Shown here one piece after another: positions 35,002 to 45,670 of a DNA stretch of 64,000 nucleotides (position 1 is the first letter of the stretch; the number at the start of each line of letters is the position of its first letter). The stretch covers positions 7,791,686-7,855,685 of the forward strand of contig JACTAT010000060.1 of assembly GCA_014526335.1 (NCBI GenBank), written 5' to 3'. The position numbers and the translations under genes are program-made. Under the pieces are notes generated by a model. It searched no databases, was not told the DNA's origin, and saw only the letters and a program-made list of their open reading frames with translations. The stretch comes from Chrysaora quinquecirrha (taxonomy: Eukaryota; Cnidaria; Scyphozoa; Semaeostomeae; Pelagiidae).

Positions 35002-37963
35002 TACTATCTTCCAAGGTAACTAACTTACTAACTGACTAATTAACTAATTAACTTAATAACTAACTTAATAACTAACTTACTATCTCCCAAATTAGCTAAC
35101 TAACGAACTGAGTAACGTGCAAGCTATGCTAACTAACAAACTGACTAAATTTAATAAATATAAATATAACTAAATATTACTAAATATAGCTAGTTTCCTA
35201 ACTAATTAACTACCCTTTGTTACTAAGTAACTAACCAACTTAATATCTTCGAAAGTAGCTTACTTAGCTATTACCCGACTAACTAAGAAGCTACGCTAGA
35301 TAACTAACTATCAGACTAACTAACTAAGTAACAAACTCAGTATCTAACTAACTCACAACTAATTAACTATCTAACTAAATAACAAACTAACTAATTACCT
35401 AACCAACTCGCTCATTACTAACTTACTTACTATTTTAGTATCTTCCAAGTAGCTAACTTACTAACTTACAAGCTATGCTAACTAACTAACTAAAGATAAT
35501 TTTTCAAAGAGCATTTTTCTTAGCTTTTCTTTTTTTGATTTTTTTTTATAAAAATCAAATGTCTTGAGCAATATCCTTGATCAATATATACAGAATCTAA
35601 CCTTATTGCCAAATTCGGAATTTACAGTCAATTTCCATTCGAATGAGACCAAACAATACCATGTTTTGACAATTTATTAAAATTTTTCCATGAAATTTTT
35701 GCCTTGGACATGACGTATCTTCGGCAGGTCGTAAAAAAATTTGCCCAACACTTGGAAGGGGCAAGTTTGGCTTTTTCGAGTCTTCTATGACTATATAAAC
35801 AGAAAATAAAATAAAAACCCATATGTACTCGATGTCAAGGTCATCTCAACTGGCCACCGGACTAATGAAGATGTACTGCTCAGATTAGCCTTACTCGGGG
35901 AACCCAGTGTTCTCCTTGAGCTTAACACTACCTTTAGGAGATAGCAAGCTAAAGAGCTATCATTAAAATTAATAGCCTTTGAGTTGTAAAAACGCATGTC
36001 TGTTTCTAACGTTTATACTCTCAGGATGTCCAAAATGTTTCCTTTATTGCTCGCAACATTAAGTTTGAAAGATGTAGCATTGAAATGTAATTGAAACGGG
36101 TAAACCACATCATCGGTATATTGCACACTCTTTCTTGTGCACATGCCAATCCAGACTTAACCTCTTGTGGCAATTCGATGTATTTTATTCAGGTCTATGC
36201 TGTTATTTTCATAAATTCCACATGAGTCCAGCATCTCCGTCCTTCAGACTGATGATATTCTTGATTTCTGTTTGTTAGAAGAATAAAGATCTGACAAATC
36301 TTGATTGTAAAATTAAATGACTAACTGTAACAGATCTTTATTCTTATCACATAGCACTGGCATTGATGCGCCAAGACATCCGAGTATTACGATTGCCGCT
36401 GATGAATTGGATATTTTTGTTTCTGAACAAATGAGAAAAGGATCCATTACAAAAGGTAACTGATTTTACATGTTTTTATTTATCTGATTTGAGATTCATT
36501 AGTTCTCAAGGAACCCTAATAAAAGACCTCCTCTTGTTTAACGTCACAGATTTTCCCACCCCTAAATTACTCCGACCCTAGAATTGCAGAAGGTGAAGGT
36601 GAAATGGTGTTTTAGTGCCAGTCGCTAGGATCTCAGTAGTATGATTACCTATTGAGACCTCGACGCCTTGCTGTGAGGCTACAGTGGCTGGGCTCGAAAC
36701 CTGACCACACTGAGCTCCTGACACCACGAGTCGCCTGGATGACACCACGACGCCATAGCACTTTCAGATGCTACACACGTCCCTAACTTTTTCTGCAACC
36801 TCTCCTTTTTTTATTCTAAACATTGTACCACCTCTCCTCTCTTCTTCTCCCCCCGTCGTCTATTGAGGACCCTGCATAAAGCCTTGATTAAAGGATTTGT
36901 GTTAAGTTTATTTCTTTTTGCTTTCAGCAAGCGAAGACGAAGAGGTTGTGAAGAAACCCAAAAAGAAAAAAGAGAAAAAGGTGATATTTCTTTTAACATT
37001 TAACTTCTAAGCTTATTTTCCGCGAGATGGGAGGATCTTGAGATTTTCGGACGGTCCTGATTCACGGATGATCCGGAGATCTTCTACTCGTAAATGCGAC
37101 GCTTGTCTGATGATCGTGGTGTCTGATAATCTTTCGATAATCGGAGCTTCTATGTATGTATTTGGAAACCATTTGGTCATTTTCTGTGATTCAACTGTGA
37201 TATGTTTCTTGTAAATGTTACCAGCTTGCGTGATCTTCAAATGCTGTCCTTAATGAGACAATGTTCTCGATCTTGTGGGAGCCAGTTTTAGTCTGATTGT
37301 TACTTTAATGATTTTGTTTATCTCTTGAGTCTCGTACCACACTAATGAAATTTTAACATGGCTATCTAAATCTTATGCTGGTACTATTCTGCCATGTAGA
37401 AACTTATCCCATTCAGGCTGGTATAAATGAGCGCTTAATCAGTTCGTATTACTTGTCCTTCTCATTATCTCTATTCTGTTACGATAAAGTTATCTCCAAT
37501 GACATCGGGCTTATTGATGCCAAGTACTGGTTTTTTATAGTGCAGGATGTAAACTGTACCTACCTTAAAGTGGTAAAGAATAGCCAAAACATCTAGATAA
37601 CGTTGTCTCCAATGGCTTCGGGCTTATTGGTGCTATCTGTTGATTGTATTTCCAAATGGCTGAGAATAGCTGAAAAATATAGAAAACAGTTGCTGGTTTT
37701 CGCCTTACACTTTTCAGACTGATAAGTTACATTAACCACATAGATAAAATAGATAAAAATACTTTTTTCACTTTGCCACTCTATTGTTTGCTTTCTCTCA
37801 CTCAGGGGAAGAAGGTGCAAAGAAGAAGAAGAAGAAAACAAAACAAGAATCAGATACAACAGATGGAACTGAGAAAGAACGAAAAACTAAAAAAACTAAA
37901 ACTAAAGATGGAAAAAAGAAAAAGACTCCAAAACAAAGTAATGAAGATTATGAATTAATATAG
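19039..37963 (+). CDS. RABL6: RABL6, Rab-like GTPase with long acidic/basic tail
   Basis: Atypical Rab-like GTPase implicated in endosome and growth control. Nineteen exons: 19039-19168, 20161-20267, 20892-20919, 21035-21082, 21654-21703, 22144-22244, 28105-28168, 28722-28798, 28912-29017, 29370-29417, 29519-29574, 29942-30018, 30561-30737, 31484-31661, 31877-32351, 32447-32475, 36355-36455, 36928-36980, 37806-37963. About 687 residues (human ~729). P-loop GDRNTGKS at 50-57, WDIVDKG as G3, ANRKD as NKxD-like G4, AESSMKDGFGLQYLYRF as G5 region. Exon 15 is strongly acidic and the last exons Lys-rich, ending SNEDYELI. Exon 18 ends in phase 0 but the family-like frame of exon 19 needs phase 1, so one base is probably missing in an A run at 36960-36979. 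Confidence 0.93.
19503..19610. mobile_element. Second copy of the 1165-1305 element (partial)
   Basis: ATAGAACAATAGAAAGGTGC, GAGATCTCATTGA and GCCATACTC align with the interior and right arm of the AP3M-intron element. Lies in RABL6 intron 1. Confidence 0.45.
21431..21600 (+). mobile_element. Dispersed repeat family 4, copy 1
   Basis: ATTTAAAACACAATGCCCAT, TATAAATTCTGCCTTTT and TTTATACCCTGAGGAGT are matched in order at 43485-43650 in GCLM intron 6. In RABL6 intron 4. Class unknown. Confidence 0.6.
21800..21945 (+). mobile_element. SINE family 3 copy
   Basis: TGTGGTCAGGGTTCTAACCA (B-box-like) and GACTGGCGCTAAAACTCCAT match, inverted, the copies at 36588-36768, 51575-51748 and 55361-55519. 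In RABL6 intron 5. Confidence 0.6.
22519..23718 (-). CDS. Rhodopsin-class (class A) GPCR, intronless, nested in RABL6 intron 6
   Basis: Single exon, 399 residues, opposite strand to its host. Seven hydrophobic segments, about 62-85, 97-119, 132-162, 182-206, 243-267, 294-318 and 325-347. Class A marks: LALSD (D106, TM2), DRF (163-165) in place of DRY, WLIP (309-312) in TM6 and NPILY (340-344) in TM7. N-glycosylation sequons precede TM1 (NSS, NFT, NFS). TM3 has C137 but the second extracellular loop has no cysteine, so the usual disulfide is absent. The ligand is unknown. Start: ATG at 23718; in-frame ATGs at codons 14-15 are alternatives. Related to the plus-strand GPCR at 26567 (shared YxPLxQ after TM4, WLIP, NPxLYTL). 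Confidence 0.9.
   Translation of the reverse strand: MHRKQNTSNIIAIMMNVNSSMNIFISFPNFNFTNFSLDLLDSEGLDKWITKMDLFQMWHYSYLYYIILTIGIILLLLNTYVLVLFKRRRILRTKSNMLLINLALSDELVGLLAIPLLITSEKMIEKSSISTFVKAICVYQVSNMVITFTGLLTILGLLAIIIDRFFALWKPLTYRGCLTTRKLVVIIIVIWLFSGVFTSLSLLIYWPLFQQKTMSQFSHLIQLSVVMLSISERLQRYRYREITYGILALGVIICGVLLVLKFVIIYKRHKQIKAITNCVAATVTNNRRIRSELKAAIVLSMMLFTILVWLIPTIYAFIWKYNKTMYIAMYIGRFIISVTNPILYTLYKDDFKQAVKKDFRKLKERFCCRKVIRAERNKIVHRICCKPVKVNDTKGTSYV
23719..26429. other. Spacer between the two nested GPCR genes
   Basis: No further exon recognised. AT-rich; the right end carries three tandem ~174-bp repeats (listed separately). Promoters of both divergently oriented GPCR genes must lie here. 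Confidence 0.5.
25608..26285. repeat. Three tandem ~174-bp repeats upstream of GPCR2
   Basis: Units begin near 25608, 25785 and 25959. Each starts GATT(A/C)..CACT(C/T)G(T/C)AG(A/G)AG and carries AGTGATTTGTTTGCATTA. The first two end with CTCGTCGTATACTGCTT, and a diverged ATGCTGCTTCTAAT ends the third near 26285. Confidence 0.7.
26430..27574 (+). CDS. Rhodopsin-class GPCR, nested in RABL6 intron 6, apparent frameshift in TM1
   Basis: Main ORF 26567-27574 (335 codons) carries TM1-TM7: LTLSD (D49), DRA (106-108) in place of DRY, WLIP (247-250), NPFLY (278-282) and a Cys-rich tail (CDLFCKCCFSKC). A second ORF, 26430-26597, in another frame encodes a good extracellular N-terminus (MNFSIFDLL..., sequons NFS, NST, NTS, NNS) ending SFPKWDFKAIF. 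This aligns with the pre-TM1 region of the sister GPCR. One extra T in the TTTT at 26584-26587 would fuse the frames, so either a base is missing in the assembly or the gene is newly broken. Starting at 26567 alone would leave almost no N-terminus. No TM3 cysteine. Same strand as RABL6. Confidence 0.85.
27575..28104. other. Tail of RABL6 intron 6
   Basis: 3' flank of the nested GPCR and polypyrimidine run-up to RABL6 exon 7. Nothing else recognised. Confidence 0.4.
30885..31085. repeat. (ATCTTC)n purine/pyrimidine microsatellite
   Basis: CATCTTC/CTTCATC hexamer repeats in RABL6 intron 13. They create open frames with FIFIF-type or LHLHL-type translations that are repeat artefacts. Confidence 0.9.
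31690..31825. repeat. (TTGC)n/(TTTGC)n microsatellite
   Basis: Irregular TTGCTTTGCTTGC repeats in RABL6 intron 14, ending GCTTGCTTGCATTGTA, which equals the 3' tail of the SINE at 2125-2390. Possibly an expanded SINE tail. Confidence 0.7.
32683..35864. mobile_element. 3.2-kb foldback element with (TTAG)n arms
   Basis: Two arms of about 1.5-1.6 kb are inverted copies around a centre near 34,680-34,740. Ends are a 14-bp terminal inverted repeat TAGTCCGGTGGCCA, and both ends are flanked by ATGA (32679-32682, 35865-35868), a likely 4-bp target duplication. The outer ~370 bp of each arm (32683-33060, 35505-35864) is unique sequence. The inner part is (TTAG)n on the left and (CTAA)n on the right, punctuated by AGCATAGCTTGTAAGTTAG and GAAGATAGTAAG units every few hundred bases. 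This matches the foldback architecture of long inverted repeats made of tandem repeats. No transposase is encoded. Sits in RABL6 intron 16, which remains spliceable on paper. Confidence 0.85.
36588..36768 (-). mobile_element. SINE family 3 copy
   Basis: GAAGGTGAAGGTGAAATGG, GCCAGTCGCTAGGATCTCAG and ACACCACGAGTCGCC are shared with 51575-51748 and 55361-55519. The minus strand shows a B-box-like GGTTTCGAGCCC. In RABL6 intron 17. Confidence 0.75.
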
Positions 37964-40020
37964 ATAGAAATTAAATGAATGAATAGATTTGGAGTTGGAT
38001 TCATGGTATATAAATTATTAAATTAGAAATTAGTGGTATTAGATTTAAGATCTTAAGTTTTAATAGATTGTCGAACATGCTTTGGTAGGAACACCCAGCC
38101 TTGCTTCATTCTTGACTTTTTCGTAGGCCTAGTTTAGATGTCGTGTCAGAGTCGTGTCGTGCCTGCAATATTCCGGCATAGCACAGTCTCGACATTTGGT
38201 ACGACGATTCATTCAAACGGCAGATAGGGTCCCCACGGCATAATTTGTCGTGCCAAGATTTTAGCACGAGCTGAAATCACTGGTTGATTCGGACGACGTC
38301 TACTGCTGCCTCCGAGGTTATTTCTCAGACACGGAGCGACTCTTGCACGACCTATGCGCTAAGCTTTATTTCACATTCTCAAAGCGAGCTTAGGACAAAG
38401 TGCTTATTAATGCCTGCAAACTTAATGCCCCCAACCCTTTTTGTACTATACCCCTAGGGGACATCTGCAATCTTGGACAAAATATTTGGAGCAATGTCTT
38501 TTCTCCAAGGATTACGGCCTATTCTATCGAGTTTCTACTTCATAACTCCAGTGTTTCCCTTTTACCCAAGAAAATGTTGATAAAGCAAGACAGCTTTTGT
38601 TCACAATAACATTGTACACTCTTTTTCTTTTATAAGAACACGAGCCTGGATTTTGCCCAGATTTTAAGAACAAATTAAGAACAAGCTGAGGCTGGCCTTT
38701 TAAAAAGCACTAAGAGTATCAGCTAAATATGTAAGCCAGACAGTCAAACTGAGCGTAAAAAGCAAGCAAACAAAGAAATAGACAAAATTGCTGCATTTTC
38801 ACACAAACCTAGTACCACCCTAGACTTTCATTATAAAAGAAAAAGAGTGTAACGGAGGAGATGGGGGAATTTATAGATTATAGCAAAAAAATATTTAGGA
38901 TGTTCCAATCTGCATTGTCCAAGATTATAGGTATTAAGATTTAGAAAAGCAGTCAAATCTCCGACAAATCTCACTCTTGTATTTCTCTTGAAGGTTGTTC
39001 TTTTAAAAATGCGTGTGTTTAGCTGACGGGTGGTTAATTCAAGGCGATTTTGCATAAAAATTAAGACGCTCGATCAAGCTATTGTTATACGATCAGACTT
39101 AGCGTCAACTTTGAGCATACAGTAATTACTAATGAGGGCTACGGCTCGTTTTACTGGCTTGAAGTTTTTTTAATTATTGTAACACTGAAACTTCTACTGT
39201 ATATGCAGTGATTCTGAAAGAAGTTCAGGGATAGATTGGTGAAGAAAGTGGCAAACAATTAAGAATTAAGGGATTGAACCAGTAATTAAGTTTCCATCAG
39301 GACAGTAGTCGAATTTGCTGCCTCTACCCCTGTTTTCTAATGTCCAGTGCAACTCTATTCATTCCTTGTTCTTTAATTTTTTCTTAAAGTTGTTTGATGC
39401 ATAGAATTATATATTGAATTTTATGTTTATGTAATTATTGTGTTACTATTTGTTACTTTTTAATGGTTTTTTGAAATTTGTTGTATATCTTTATAAATTG
39501 AAACGTGATAGAAATGAAACGACCTCAAAACAAGCGCAAGTAAAGCTGTTTTCTCTGCACAAAACATCCTACTACTTTGTTATAAGGTTCGCTCGTTTAC
39601 CACCATTACCAATGCGCAATCTTGAAATGCAGTAAAAACTCACATATAAGAAACTCTTGTTTCAAAATCAGGCTGTTCAGTTTCTTAGCAGTTCAGCAAT
39701 ATCCTATAGGGAAGGGTATTTTTGAAGAGATGCAAAATTGCCTTCATTTTTCTACGAAATAAGTATTTTAAGTTCAAAGATACAAATTTTGTGATGATTT
39801 TAACTGATATATCATGCATTTTCAAGAGAAACTCGGCCTTCAGTTTCTTATAAGTCAGTTTCTTATATGCAGCTTTAATGCTTAGTCATGCTGACATAGA
39901 CTAGTATTTTCCTTCTGAATTTCGAGAAACTTTGAGAAAACTTGTGACCAGAAACAAATTTTGACGCAAATGCTCAACAGCATCAGCACGTGATCAGCTG
40001 ATATTAATAATTCAGTGAGA
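37964..40020. other. RABL6-GCLM intergenic region
   Basis: No gene recognised. Contains dispersed repeat family 5 at 38705-38825. The rest is unremarkable AT-rich sequence. Confidence 0.5.
38705..38825 (+). mobile_element. Dispersed repeat family 5, copy 2
   Basis: GAGTATCAGCTAAATATG, CCAGACAGTCAAACTGA and CACAAACCTAGTACCA match the 5585-5705 copy in order and orientation. Confidence 0.6.
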
Positions 40021-40159
40021 CTCTTTGATATGATTGGCTAATTGATAGATGAATGCTCTTCACTGATTGGATAAAAGGTGATAGCCATTGTGTGTAGTAA
40101 GAAGCAAATACGTCTCGTTGTGTTTACATCAAAGAATTTCGAAGGAGAGAGCAGCAGTC
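39889..40159 (+). promoter_or_regulatory. GCLM core promoter with CCAAT and TATA-like boxes
   Basis: Inverted CCAAT boxes (ATTGG) at 40033-40037 and 40066-40070, then ATAAAAGG at 40071-40078, about 80 bp before the chosen ATG. Upstream are an E-box CACGTG at 39987-39992 and a half-MARE TGCTGAC at 39889-39895. Mammalian GCLM is induced through antioxidant response elements, but no full ARE was found here. Confidence 0.5.
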
Positions 40160-43100
40160 ATGGAGGTACTCAATCCGAATCAAGATGTTATTCCAAGAGC
40201 TATGCCATCAAATGGACATTGCAAAAAGATTCTTACGCTGCAAGATGTTCATCGATTCGATGTGCATACTGGAAATGTTTCACACTGGAGCAGTTTGAAG
40301 AGAAAAACGACGCAAAACCCTGCTGTTGAGGTGAGGGCCTAAGTTAAATCTGTACTAATCACTCATCTCATGTCTGAACGCGGTTTCTGCTATGAATTTG
40401 CAATGTATATTGTTACTATTTATACAGTAGCCTAAGAAATGTTTCACGTTTTGTAAAATTGATCCTAAATGCAATTGTAAGAGTTTCTCTAGCATTGCAC
40501 AGCCAAGCTTTTGATGCATTTAGCACCAGCATATTCCACATGTTGTGTGGGGGAGTGGACCTCTCCAAACTCTCAATTGGACCTCAGTGCAACGTATTGA
40601 ATTTTAATTTTAATTTCAGTTGCAAGACAGTCTCATGAAAGCACTAAGCATTTCAGCTTCCCAAGGAAACTGCAGAGAGGATGTACATAAGGTAGTATTT
40701 TAAATGATCAAGAATTGAAATGATTAATCTTTTTACATATAGTTCTAGGATAGTTTCTTGCAAAAGAATAAATTTGGAGTTGTACAGAACTTCAAATTTG
40801 TGACAAACAGTGGAAACATTTTCGGGTATACTCTGGGTAAAAGTTCCGCCTCAATTTATTATCTCAGTTTGTTTCTTACATTCATATTATGAATGTTGGC
40901 AAAAAAGCTTTAAGGTATGTCCAAAAATGTTCCCACTGTTTAATGCAATTTTCTTGTAAAACCTAATAATGTCATACTCCTTAATCAATTCTGTTTATGT
41001 CTTCTTCTGCTTAGATTGTTTGCCAGCATCAAGCTTTATCTGAATTTCTGCTTTTTTACTACAGGGCAAACTGAGAGTTATATGTGAGAATAAGCAAGAT
41101 ATCGAAAAAGTTACGGAGGCAGAAAGGCCACTGATGAAAGCCACTGGTAAATATTGTATTGAATTCATGCATTATTGGTTTCATCATATTGTTTAATAGT
41201 TGCTATTGTTTTTAGAGAGCTCTAGAACCCCAAAATTCTTGCAAAGCATTAATTAGGGGTCAGTTAAGGGGTAGCTGTTTTGTTCCAAAAATGATTGACC
41301 CTCTAGAATTCTTTCCTATCATACTAAAGCAATTTTATCTTAGACTTGGGATAGAAAGAAAGAGAAAGTAACAAAACTTGTTACATATTGCACTAATGAA
41401 AAATTATAGCGTAGTCTTTGGAATTATCAGCTGGTATAATTCAGCAGCTTGTGACCTTTTTAATTGCGGAGGGGGCTGTAAAACGTTGAATAATGAATTT
41501 ACGCATAACACAATGTGCTGAAGGCAGACTTATTTTGGGGGGTATGAGGACAAACCCCAAGAAATGTTCTCAATTCTATTTCTGTAGTTTAGAACTCTTT
41601 GGTTTTTGTTTCATAACTCAGATCTGATGTTATCTTACACCTATACCATGTCATTTTCCTATTTAAGTAAAAATACCCCCGTTTTACAGGCCAATAGATG
41701 TTTTTACCAATCCTTTTTTGAAAAGTGCGGCAGGATTACAGACCCCAAGTCCTCCTAAGTTTGAAAACCCTTGTGTATGTCCCCACAAATGAAAATACAT
41801 GCCTTTCATCTTGCTTGCAGTGAAAGTATTTGCACATCAAGGAAATCACCATCATGTTCGTGAATCTGTTTTTGAAGGTGGGTGCTCTAAGGTTTTTTCA
41901 TAACATCATTTTGTTTAAATACTATGCATTACTTAGCAAAGTTTCTATAATATGTTAGTTTAATGATTGTCTTTCTTTTTTCCATTCTAGCATTGACAGA
42001 ATTGGACATCAGCAACTTTGATGTCCTTTTCCTCACCTTCCCACCCATCCCTGAGGATGCTTCTTTCACTGAAATTGCCAAACCATTTTGGAGGGTATGT
42101 TTCTATTCAATGAATTTTTTTTATTGTATCACAACTCTAAGAGACATTAATTTCAGTTAACTATAATGTACTGTTATCAGATTACTCATCTCTCACTGTG
42201 AGCTTAACCAACCATACAGCAATGGAGTCTAATATATAATTGATGCTTTGATTATACAACGTGAAATGCTTATTGACCACAACTGTAAACTCTTCCACCT
42301 TTTCAATTGAGATTGAGTCAGTTTTAATGATCAAAGCAAGCTACAAACATTTCATTGTTTAATCTAAATATATCAGCACTACACCAGTCATTCCAATAGA
42401 TTACGTGGCTATCAACATGAAAGTTTAAACTTTACAGCCCACATTGTTATACATTAATAATTTTTCAATTGATAACTAAGACCATGAAAGCAAAAACAGC
42501 CTGCAGTCACCTTCCATTCGGTTTTAGCCTGTTTCCAATGACTGTTAAGATTCCTATTACAGTAAGGTCAGGTTATCTTACTTAATTACTTACTTAAGCA
42601 AAACCCTTGACCGCTGGTTGGCTGCTGCGACACCACTGATGAAACTTTTACAATCTTCCTCTCCTCCATCTCTCACCGTCTTCTGCCAGTGTGAGTGTTT
42701 CACTGTGCAGAAGGTTGGTCCACACTTTGATATTGCCCTCCTAGTGTTTATCCTTCCATGTCTTCCTCCTTATGGTATTGTTCCTTGAAAGATTGTTTAT
42801 GACCTTAATTTTGTTAGTAAAGGAATAAAGCAGTGTCATATTGTCAAGAAAAAGTCTTTGATCAGGCTGCTTAGACATCAATCATTGTGCCTTTGAGCAT
42901 CAAAACCAGCATCAGAATAGCTAATATTTTGACATTGTCAGTCATTATCATTATGATTATCATTATGAACCGTCTTTTGCAGGAAATGGAAAAGTTATGC
43001 GATGAAGAAATCACTTCTCACTTGGCCGTCTGTGATCTTGATGCAGAAAAACTGCAAGATCTGCTATCCTGGGCAAGGGTACGTTTTTTCTAAATTACTC

Positions 43101-45670
43101 TATCACTTTTATGAACACTGCTATTTCTAGCAGAACAACAAACAGGCATGCAAAAGAATGTTGTACGAAGAAGAACAGTGGAAACATCTCGGAACACATT
43201 TGAAATATCTTTCTTCTGAGTATAAGTTTCATCAGAAGCGTGCTGAAACAACTGACTAAGGCACAATATGTGCCCAGAGTTACGGAATACAGCGGGATGA
43301 CCATAAAACTTTTAGAAGAGTCCAAGTGAAAATCGAACTCTTTCATTCTACATTTGCGTATGCGTTTTGGTTTTATATGGACAGATTTCAAAACGCTTTG
43401 ATGAAACAATGATCTTGTTCTGCTGATTATTCGGAAAAAATCCTCGCTGTTCTGTGAGAGACTTATAGTAATTTATTTTTCCACTGTATTCCGCAAGGTT
43501 GGTGTTTAAAACCCAATGCCAATTTGGCTTCATTTTCTGATTGGTGTCTTTTGATCCGGATTTGGGTATAAATTCCACCTTTTTTTAACTGTTTCGGTCT
43601 CTTTCTGACGTTTATACTGTGAAGAGTGTCGGAAGAAAGAAACTTAAGAATGACTAGAGATTTTTGCGCTATAACTCGCAATTTCGTAATTTTGTACTAC
43701 TCAAAAACTATAGTGATTTATGGCTAATGATTTGTATTTTGTTTCGACAATGAACCTAAGACAGTGTTAAATTGTTTTAGATCAAGCCAGAAGTCAATCA
43801 AGTGAACCTTACGTCTTGCTGTCACATGCCACAGGTTAGAAAATCTTTATATTAAACGTTAAATTTAATACATTTATTATTTCTTTCATTATGAGTAAGT
43901 GGCTAACAAATAACTTCGTGCTTCGTAGGACCTGGTTGAGTTTGCGAAAAAAGAAGACATTTTGCTGCACACACACGGTGACCCTCCAAGTGAGTGCAAG
44001 GCCCTTGGCCAAATGCTCCAATGTTGTTCGTCAAACATCTGTAATTTGCTTCTCCAACAAAATGTTTACAGTTTGGAAACGCCGAAAGTCATTCCTTGTT
44101 AAATATTTTTCGTTTTGGCAGATAAAAATGTTTTTGAAGGTCTGAAAATAATTACTCGACAACTTGCAAGACCAACACAGCGACCAAAACGACATTATGA
44201 TCTTGAAATTTTAGCAAGAAAATTCTGCTTGTAAAGCAAATTTTTCTGAGGTGGTTAAAGGGCAAAACATTTGATGAAATAGCGAGACATTACTTAATAT
44301 ACAAACCTGAAGATGTTTGGCCAACAATGTTTGATCGTTGACCAGAGCCTATTCTTGATTTATGTTTTATGTTCTTAGAGAAACCTACTTTTATTGATTC
44401 AACTAATCCACGAAATTCAATGTTTGCATGCTCTGGAAACTTATTTCATATTTTCTTCCAATTTTTTCTAGTATTGTTACCAGACAATAATCTGGAAAGT
44501 TTGATTGGTTCAGTTGCTGAAGACAACACAGGAGGATGGCACACTCGATGGGTTGTTCGATATTCTGTTGTTGTCAAATGTAGAGGTGTCATTAAAAATA
44601 AAGGGTAAGTGACTTGGAGTCAGTCGTTCTTATTCTTCTTCACTCTCGTCTTCTTATTCTTCCTTTTTCTTCTTTCTCTAATTCTTCTTTATCACTCTTC
44701 TCATTCTTCTTGTTCTCGTCTTCTTATTCTTCTTAATTCTTCTTCTTTCTTCGATTCTTCTTTCTTGCTTTTCTCATTCTTCTTCTTTCTGGTCTTCCTA
44801 TTCTTTGCCGTTCTTCTTCTTTCTCGCTTTTCTAATTCTCCCTCGTTCTCGTCTTCTTATTATTCCTCTTTCCTCTCCCTCTTATTCTTCTTTCTTGCTC
44901 TTCTCACTATTTTTCTTTTTTGTCTTCTTTTTCTTCCTCGTATTTTTCTTTCTCGCTTTTCTCATCCTTCTTCGTTGTCGTCTTCTTATCCTTCATTGCT
45001 CTTCTTCCTCTTATTCTTCTTTCTTGCTTTATCTCCCTATTCTTCTTTTTTGTCTTCTTATTCTTCTTCGTTCTCATCTTCTTATTCTTCCTCGTTCTTC
45101 TTCTTTCTCTAATTCTTCTTTCCCACTCTTCTCATTCTTCCTCCTTCTCGTCTTTTTATTCCTCCTCATTCTTATTTTTCTCTCATTCTTCTTTCTTGCT
45201 CTTCTCATTGTTCTTCTTTCTGGTCTTCTTATTCTTTGTCGCTCTGCTTCTTTCTCTAATTCTTCTTTCTCACACTTCTCATTCTTCCTCCTTTTCGTCT
45301 TTTTATTCTTTCTCATTTTTCTTTTTTCTCTCATTCTTCTTTCTTGCTCTTCTCATTCTTCGTCATTCTTCTTCTTCTCTAGTTCTTCTTTCCAGCTTTC
45401 CTCATCCCGTCTTATTCTTCCTCGTTCTTCTTCTACTTTTTTGTGGACAAAGTTTGGTATAAAAATGAGCGCTAGTTTTGCAACATAATTCTTTGTATTT
45501 TCATCGAACTTGTGACGAAATGGCTTCAAACGATATTTCAAAAACTTAAACAGAATTGGTTTGACTTTTATAAGTTAATTTTACTACCTTTCAGGTATAT
45601 TGCATCTTGCGAGAGATCCATTAATGATAGTAATGGCTCCATTCAAAATGGCAATGGGATCGACCATTGA
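40160..45670 (+). CDS. GCLM: Glutamate-cysteine ligase regulatory (modifier) subunit
   Basis: Regulatory subunit of glutamate-cysteine ligase, the rate-limiting step of glutathione synthesis; it binds the catalytic subunit and lowers glutathione feedback. Ten exons: 40160-40330, 40620-40691, 41065-41146, 41821-41877, 41991-42094, 42983-43078, 43781-43834, 43929-43989, 44472-44604, 45595-45670; phases agree; 301 residues (human 274). Diagnostic blocks: HTGNVSHWSSLKRK, AVCDLDAEKLQDLLSWA, EVNQVNLTSCCHMPQ, DLVEFAKKEDILLHTHGDPP and RYSVVVKCRGVIKNKGYI. The start at 40160 is chosen over an in-frame ATG at 40088 because it leaves a short leader like other GCLM proteins. An optional 18-nt in-frame exon at 44122-44139 is possible but has a weak donor. 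Confidence 0.95.
42590..42785 (-). mobile_element. Possible LINE 3' fragment in GCLM intron 5
   Basis: The minus strand translates in part to LTLAEDGERWRRGRL, resembling the LA-DR-x-WR motif near the C-terminus of non-LTR retrotransposon ORF2 proteins, with stops on both sides. A short decayed remnant at best. Confidence 0.3.
43485..43650 (+). mobile_element. Dispersed repeat family 4, copy 2
   Basis: TTTAAAACCCAATGCCAAT, GGGTATAAATTCCACC and TTTATACTGTGAAGAGTGTC align with 21431-21600. Confidence 0.6.
44625..45440. repeat. ~815-bp polypyrimidine (TTC-rich) tract in GCLM last intron
   Basis: Almost purely C/T on the plus strand, built on TTCTTCTTTCT and CGCTTTTCTCATTC modules. It creates long Ser/Phe/Leu or Arg/Glu/Lys open frames on both strands that are not genes. 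Fills most of the intron between the donor at 44605 and the acceptor at 45594. Confidence 0.95.

Noticed and set aside
44122..44139. Extra 18-nt GCLM exon (NKNVFE)
   Set aside because: Frame-neutral and has a good acceptor, but the donor GTCTGA is weak and exons 8 and 9 join perfectly without it.
44609..45488. Ser/Phe/Leu-rich and Glu/Arg/Lys-rich ORFs up to 227 codons
   Set aside because: Translation of the polypyrimidine tract in the last GCLM intron.
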